DNA from: Acidobacteriota bacterium
GTDB taxonomy: Bacteria; Acidobacteriota; Blastocatellia; Pyrinomonadales; Pyrinomonadaceae
Assembly: GCA_003222835.1 (NCBI GenBank)
Contig: QHXE01000599.1
Coordinates: 1,361 to 10,158 of the forward strand
DNA length: 8,798 nucleotides
Reading direction: 5' to 3'
This document shows, piece after piece, positions 6,642-8,798 of this stretch; the first letter of the stretch is position 1, and each line of letters starts with the position of its first letter. Made by a program: the position numbers and the translations under genes. Below the pieces are notes generated by a model. It was not told the origin of the DNA. It searched no databases and saw only the letters and a list, made by a program, of their open reading frames with translations.

Positions 6642-8347
6642 TGGAACGCGAAAGCTTGGAGATGGACGTGGTTTTCGTGGGCGCCGGGCCGGCGAATTTA
6701 AGTGGCGCGTTGCATCTCGCGCGCTTGGTCGCTGAGCACAACGAAGCCGTTACCGGTGGAAAGCGGGAAGGGAAGTCGCTTGGCGAGATCCAGATCGCAG
6801 TCATCGAGAAAGGTTCATCAGTCGGCGCGCATATCCTTTCCGGCGCGGTGATGGATCCGCGCGGACTGGCCGAGCTGATTCCCGATTTTGTCGAGCAGGG
6901 CGCCCCACTGGAATCGCCGGTCAAGGAAGATCACTTCTTGTATCTCACCCCGAAACACGCCATTCGCTCGCCGATTAATCCGCCGCCGCTCAACAATCAC
7001 GGTTACTACATTGTTTCGCTCAACCGCCTGACCGCCTGGTTGGGCGAAAAATGCGACGAGGCCGGCGTCAATATTTTTCCTGAATTTCCCGGGGCCGAGA
7101 TGCTTTACGATGCGGACGATCGCGTCGTGGGCGTGCGCACGGGCGACAAGGGAATCGACAAGGAAGGGAAGCGCAAAGCGAACTTTGAGCCGGGTGTCGA
7201 TTTGCTCGCCAGGGTCACGGTGCTGGGCGAAGGCGTGCGCGGCTCGCTAACCAAGAAGTTAATTCAGCGGCTTGGCCTGGACGAGGGACGCGAACCGCAG
7301 GTTTACAGTCTGGGCGTGAAAGAGCTTTGGGAGCTGCCCGACGATCGTTATCCGACTGGCCGTGTGACGCACACGCTTGGCTTTCCGTCTGATCAATGGA
7401 CCTATGGCGGCGGTTGGATTTACGGAATGCAGAATCAGGTTTTAAATCTGGGCTATGTCACCGGCCTCGATTATCGCGATCCGCTGATCGATCCGCACGC
7501 GGAATTTCAGCGCTTCAAGACGCATCCATTCGTGGCCCGATTGCTTGAGGGCGGCAAGATGATTCGTTATGGCGCGAAAGCAATCGCAGCCGGTGGCTGG
7601 CATGCAGTGCCACGACTTCACGCTGACGGGGTGTTGATTGTTGGCGATAGCGGTGGCTTTTTGAATGCTGCACGTCTAAAGGGAATTCATTCAGCAATTA
7701 AGAGCGGGATGCTGGCCGCGGAAACAATCTTCGAGGCGTTGCTGGCGGAAGATTTTTCGGCGGAGAAACTGCAAAGCTACGAGCGTCGTGTGAAGGAAAG
7801 TTGGATTACACGCGAATTGCGCCGCTATCGAAATTTTCATGCGGGCTTTCGGCATGGTCGTTGGCTGGGAATGGCTAATGCCGGCTTGCAGTACATAACC
7901 GGCGGGCGAGCCTGGGGAATTTTTGATCGTGACCATCAAGAGCCCGGCCACGAAGCGATGCAGAAGCTTTCAGCGTACGGTTATGGCGGAGACAATGCGG
8001 CCCAACGATACAAAGATCTTCGACTTGACGGCACGCTCACCTTCAGCAAAGTTACCGACGTCTACCATGCCGCCGTCGCGCATGATGAAGATCAACCGGC
8101 GCATCTGCATGTGCTCGATACGAACGTGTGCGCGACTCGCTGTGCGGAAGAGTACGGCAATCCCTGTCAGCGCTTCTGGCCCGCAGCGGTCTATGAAATG
8201 GTGGGTAATGCCGATGATCATCGTCACCTGCAAATCAACTTTTCAAACTGCGTCCACTGCAAGACGTGCGACATCATGGACCCTTACCAGATTATCAATT
8301 GGGTTACACCGGAAGGCGGTGGCGGACCGGATTACAAAGGGATGTAG
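6641..8347 (+). CDS. Electron-transfer flavoprotein:quinone oxidoreductase (ETF-QO / ETF dehydrogenase)
   Basis: This 568-residue flavoprotein passes electrons from reduced ETF (fatty and amino acid oxidation) to the membrane quinone pool and sits monotopically on the inner face of the membrane. An N-terminal FAD-binding motif is at 12-20 (VGAGPANLS), with Asn where the third Gly of GxGxxG is usual. Further marks are EKGSSVGAHILSGAVMDPRGL (56-76), GGGWIYG (256-262), the GAKAIAAGGWHAVP block (311-324) expected near the quinone site, and the second FAD motif VGDSGGFLNAARLKGIHSA (334-352). The C-terminal Fe-S domain has NCVHCKTCDIMDP (536-548), giving C537, C540 and C543. The fourth ligand position, in RFWPAAVYE (511-519), is Trp513 instead of the expected Cys. 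The ATG at 6641 gives the typical family start MERESLEMDV; a TTG at 6635 is in frame but unneeded. No etfA or etfB gene lies in the window. Confidence 0.95.
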   Translation: MERESLEMDVVFVGAGPANLSGALHLARLVAEHNEAVTGGKREGKSLGEIQIAVIEKGSSVGAHILSGAVMDPRGLAELIPDFVEQGAPLESPVKEDHFLYLTPKHAIRSPINPPPLNNHGYYIVSLNRLTAWLGEKCDEAGVNIFPEFPGAEMLYDADDRVVGVRTGDKGIDKEGKRKANFEPGVDLLARVTVLGEGVRGSLTKKLIQRLGLDEGREPQVYSLGVKELWELPDDRYPTGRVTHTLGFPSDQWTYGGGWIYGMQNQVLNLGYVTGLDYRDPLIDPHAEFQRFKTHPFVARLLEGGKMIRYGAKAIAAGGWHAVPRLHADGVLIVGDSGGFLNAARLKGIHSAIKSGMLAAETIFEALLAEDFSAEKLQSYERRVKESWITRELRRYRNFHAGFRHGRWLGMANAGLQYITGGRAWGIFDRDHQEPGHEAMQKLSAYGYGGDNAAQRYKDLRLDGTLTFSKVTDVYHAAVAHDEDQPAHLHVLDTNVCATRCAEEYGNPCQRFWPAAVYEMVGNADDHRHLQINFSNCVHCKTCDIMDPYQIINWVTPEGGGGPDYKGM

Positions 8348-8365
8348 GTCGGGCGGATTATTTTT

Positions 8366-8407
8366 CATTTGTCATTTGACATCCTCCATTTGCCATCTTC
8401 CGTTCGC
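8366..8407 (+). repeat. 7-nt degenerate tandem array (CATTTNN), plus orientation
   Basis: Six consecutive 7-nt units begin at 8366, 8373, 8380, 8387, 8394 and 8401. Three are CATTTGN (8366, 8373, 8387), two are CATC variants (8380, 8394) and the last is CGTTCGC. The array starts 18 nt after the ETF-QO stop and is the partner of an inverted array at 8469-8496. Confidence 0.6.
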
Positions 8408-8468
8408 GCCTTGTTCGTACTAGACGTTCCAAATCACCGTTGAGGAAGAACGAAAGGCCCTTGTTTAC

Positions 8469-8496
8469 GGAAATGGCCAATGAAAAATGTCAAATG
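8469..8496 (-). repeat. 7-nt degenerate tandem array (CATTTNN), minus orientation
   Basis: Read on the minus strand, four consecutive 7-nt units occur: CATTTGA (8496-8490), CATTTTT (8489-8483), CATTGGC (8482-8476) and CATTTCC (8475-8469). These are the same unit type as at 8366-8407 but inverted; the two arrays share CATTTGACAT (8373-8382) as a 10-bp inverted match at 8487-8496. The 61 nt between them (8408-8468) show no gene or motif I can name. Confidence 0.6.
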
Positions 8497-8497
8497 G

Positions 8498-8531
8498 TGA
8501 ATTCAACTTACAAGTGCAACAGTTGAATTCA
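8498..8531. repeat. 11-bp perfect inverted repeat at the left end of the palindromic element
   Basis: TGAATTCAACT (8498-8508) and AGTTGAATTCA (8521-8531) are perfect reverse complements with a 12-nt loop. The left terminus of the element can therefore fold on itself as well as pair with the right terminus. No T-run follows, so it is not a clear intrinsic terminator. Confidence 0.6.
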
Positions 8532-8534
8532 TCT

Positions 8535-8551
8535 TCGCTCCAGAGGAGCGA
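8535..8551. repeat. REP-like hairpin 1, TCGCTCC stem
   Basis: TCGCTCC (8535-8541) and GGAGCGA (8545-8551) form a perfect 7-bp stem around a 3-nt loop. The same stem recurs at 8586-8603, and a shortened form GCTCC-TAT-GGAGC lies at 8648-8660; the right arm has the variant TCGCCC/GGGCGA (8698-8714). Confidence 0.7.
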
Positions 8552-8585
8552 GATGTTTATAGCTACGAGCGCACCCCCAAAGTTC

Positions 8586-8603
8586 TCGCTCCGCCAGGAG
8601 CGA
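8586..8603. repeat. REP-like hairpin 2, TCGCTCC stem
   Basis: TCGCTCC (8586-8592) and GGAGCGA (8597-8603) form a perfect 7-bp stem around the loop GCCA. The stem is identical to hairpin 1 but the loop differs, as expected of a repeat under pairing constraint. Confidence 0.7.
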
Positions 8604-8798
8604 AACCCGGCAGCAGGATCTTCGTCGAGGCAGGCAAGAGCGGTTGCGCTCCTATGGAGCTTCGGAGTAAAGAAAGGACCGCCAGGCTATAAACATCTCG
8701 CCCGTCTGGGGCGAAGCGACAAACAATATTCCGTTGCACTTCCAACTTGAATTCGGGAATGACGATTGAAAAAATGTTATGTCTCTTCCCTCGGTTCT

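Larger units (their letters stand above)
8499..8754. mobile_element. Near-palindromic MITE/REPIN-like element, no coding capacity
   Basis: The two ends form imperfect terminal inverted repeats of 22 bp (8499-8520 against 8733-8754, 19 of 22 matching by eye), each bounded by GAATTC. Further in, 8534-8563 and 8686-8715 match in inverted orientation at 27 of 30 positions, including a perfect 16-bp core GCGAGATGTTTATAGC (8548-8563 / 8686-8701). The middle contains small hairpins. Two open frames in this stretch (8487-8750 plus, 8563-8745 minus) have no recognisable protein features and are by-products of the repeat. I recall similar hairpin plus GATGTTTATAG words as dispersed repeats in acidobacterial genomes, but cannot check copy number. 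No target duplication is evident next to the ends. It could be a miniature transposon, a REP pair moved by a distant RAYT transposase, or a structured RNA. Confidence 0.6.
8348..8798. other. Gene-free right end, repeat-rich
   Basis: No credible coding sequence follows the ETF-QO stop. The stretch is filled by the two 7-nt arrays and the palindromic element listed separately. The last 44 nt (8755-8798) contain an ATG at 8759 with an open frame to the edge (13 complete codons), too short to judge, with no Shine-Dalgarno. No intrinsic terminator with a T-run was found for the ETF-QO transcript. Confidence 0.6.

Noticed and set aside
7923..8423. Plus-strand open frame of 166 codons in another frame of the ETF-QO end
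   Set aside because: It overlaps the conserved Fe-S domain of ETF-QO and its translation is low-quality Arg/Ser/Thr-rich sequence.
8487..8750. Small open frames on both strands at the right end
   Set aside because: They lie across the palindromic element, read the repeat as protein and have no ribosome binding site or family features.
8759..8798. Possible start of a plus-strand gene at the ATG at 8759
   Set aside because: Only 13 complete codons are visible, with no Shine-Dalgarno and no recognisable sequence.

Overview
The window (8,798 nt) looks like an ordinary chromosomal stretch from a free-living, respiring bacterium. Protein flavour suggests Acidobacteriota, possibly Blastocatellia or a relative: a DUF3142 protein, a secreted protein with a Cys-Gly-Pro-Phe-Phe motif, a YyaL/SSP411 protein, a four-helix-bundle 'suffix' protein and a soil-bacterial type ETF-quinone oxidoreductase. 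That assignment is inference from family recollection. There is no rRNA, tRNA, CRISPR array, transposase or phage gene.

Minus-strand half (1-5991). Three genes form a tight minus-strand operon, read right to left: a DUF3142 protein (5991-5185), then a 760-residue exported TPR-like protein (5188-2906, coupled by an ATGA overlap and a good Shine-Dalgarno), then a thioredoxin-domain YyaL/SSP411-type protein (GTG start at 2877, 28 nt further on). After a 215-nt gap, a fourth minus-strand gene (595 to beyond the left edge) encodes the multi-pass membrane N-terminus of what may be a signalling protein; its C-terminus lies outside the window.

Plus-strand half (6056-8347). A divergent 64-nt intergenic region separates the operon from a four-helix-bundle suffix protein of the 23S rRNA intervening-sequence superfamily (6056-6610). 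It is followed 30 nt later, in the same frame, by an electron-transfer flavoprotein:quinone oxidoreductase (6641-8347), which feeds electrons from fatty and amino acid oxidation into the quinone pool.

Repeats carry most of the novelty. A degenerate 9-nt tandem repeat occurs three times, as a 36-nt array each time: just before, inside and just after the four-helix gene. The first copy is on the opposite strand and the last covers the ETF-QO start. The gene-free right end (8348-8798) holds two inverted arrays of a degenerate 7-nt repeat and then a roughly 256-bp near-palindromic element with 22-bp imperfect terminal inverted repeats and internal REP-like hairpins. The ETF-QO also appears to have Trp where the first Fe-S cluster cysteine is expected.
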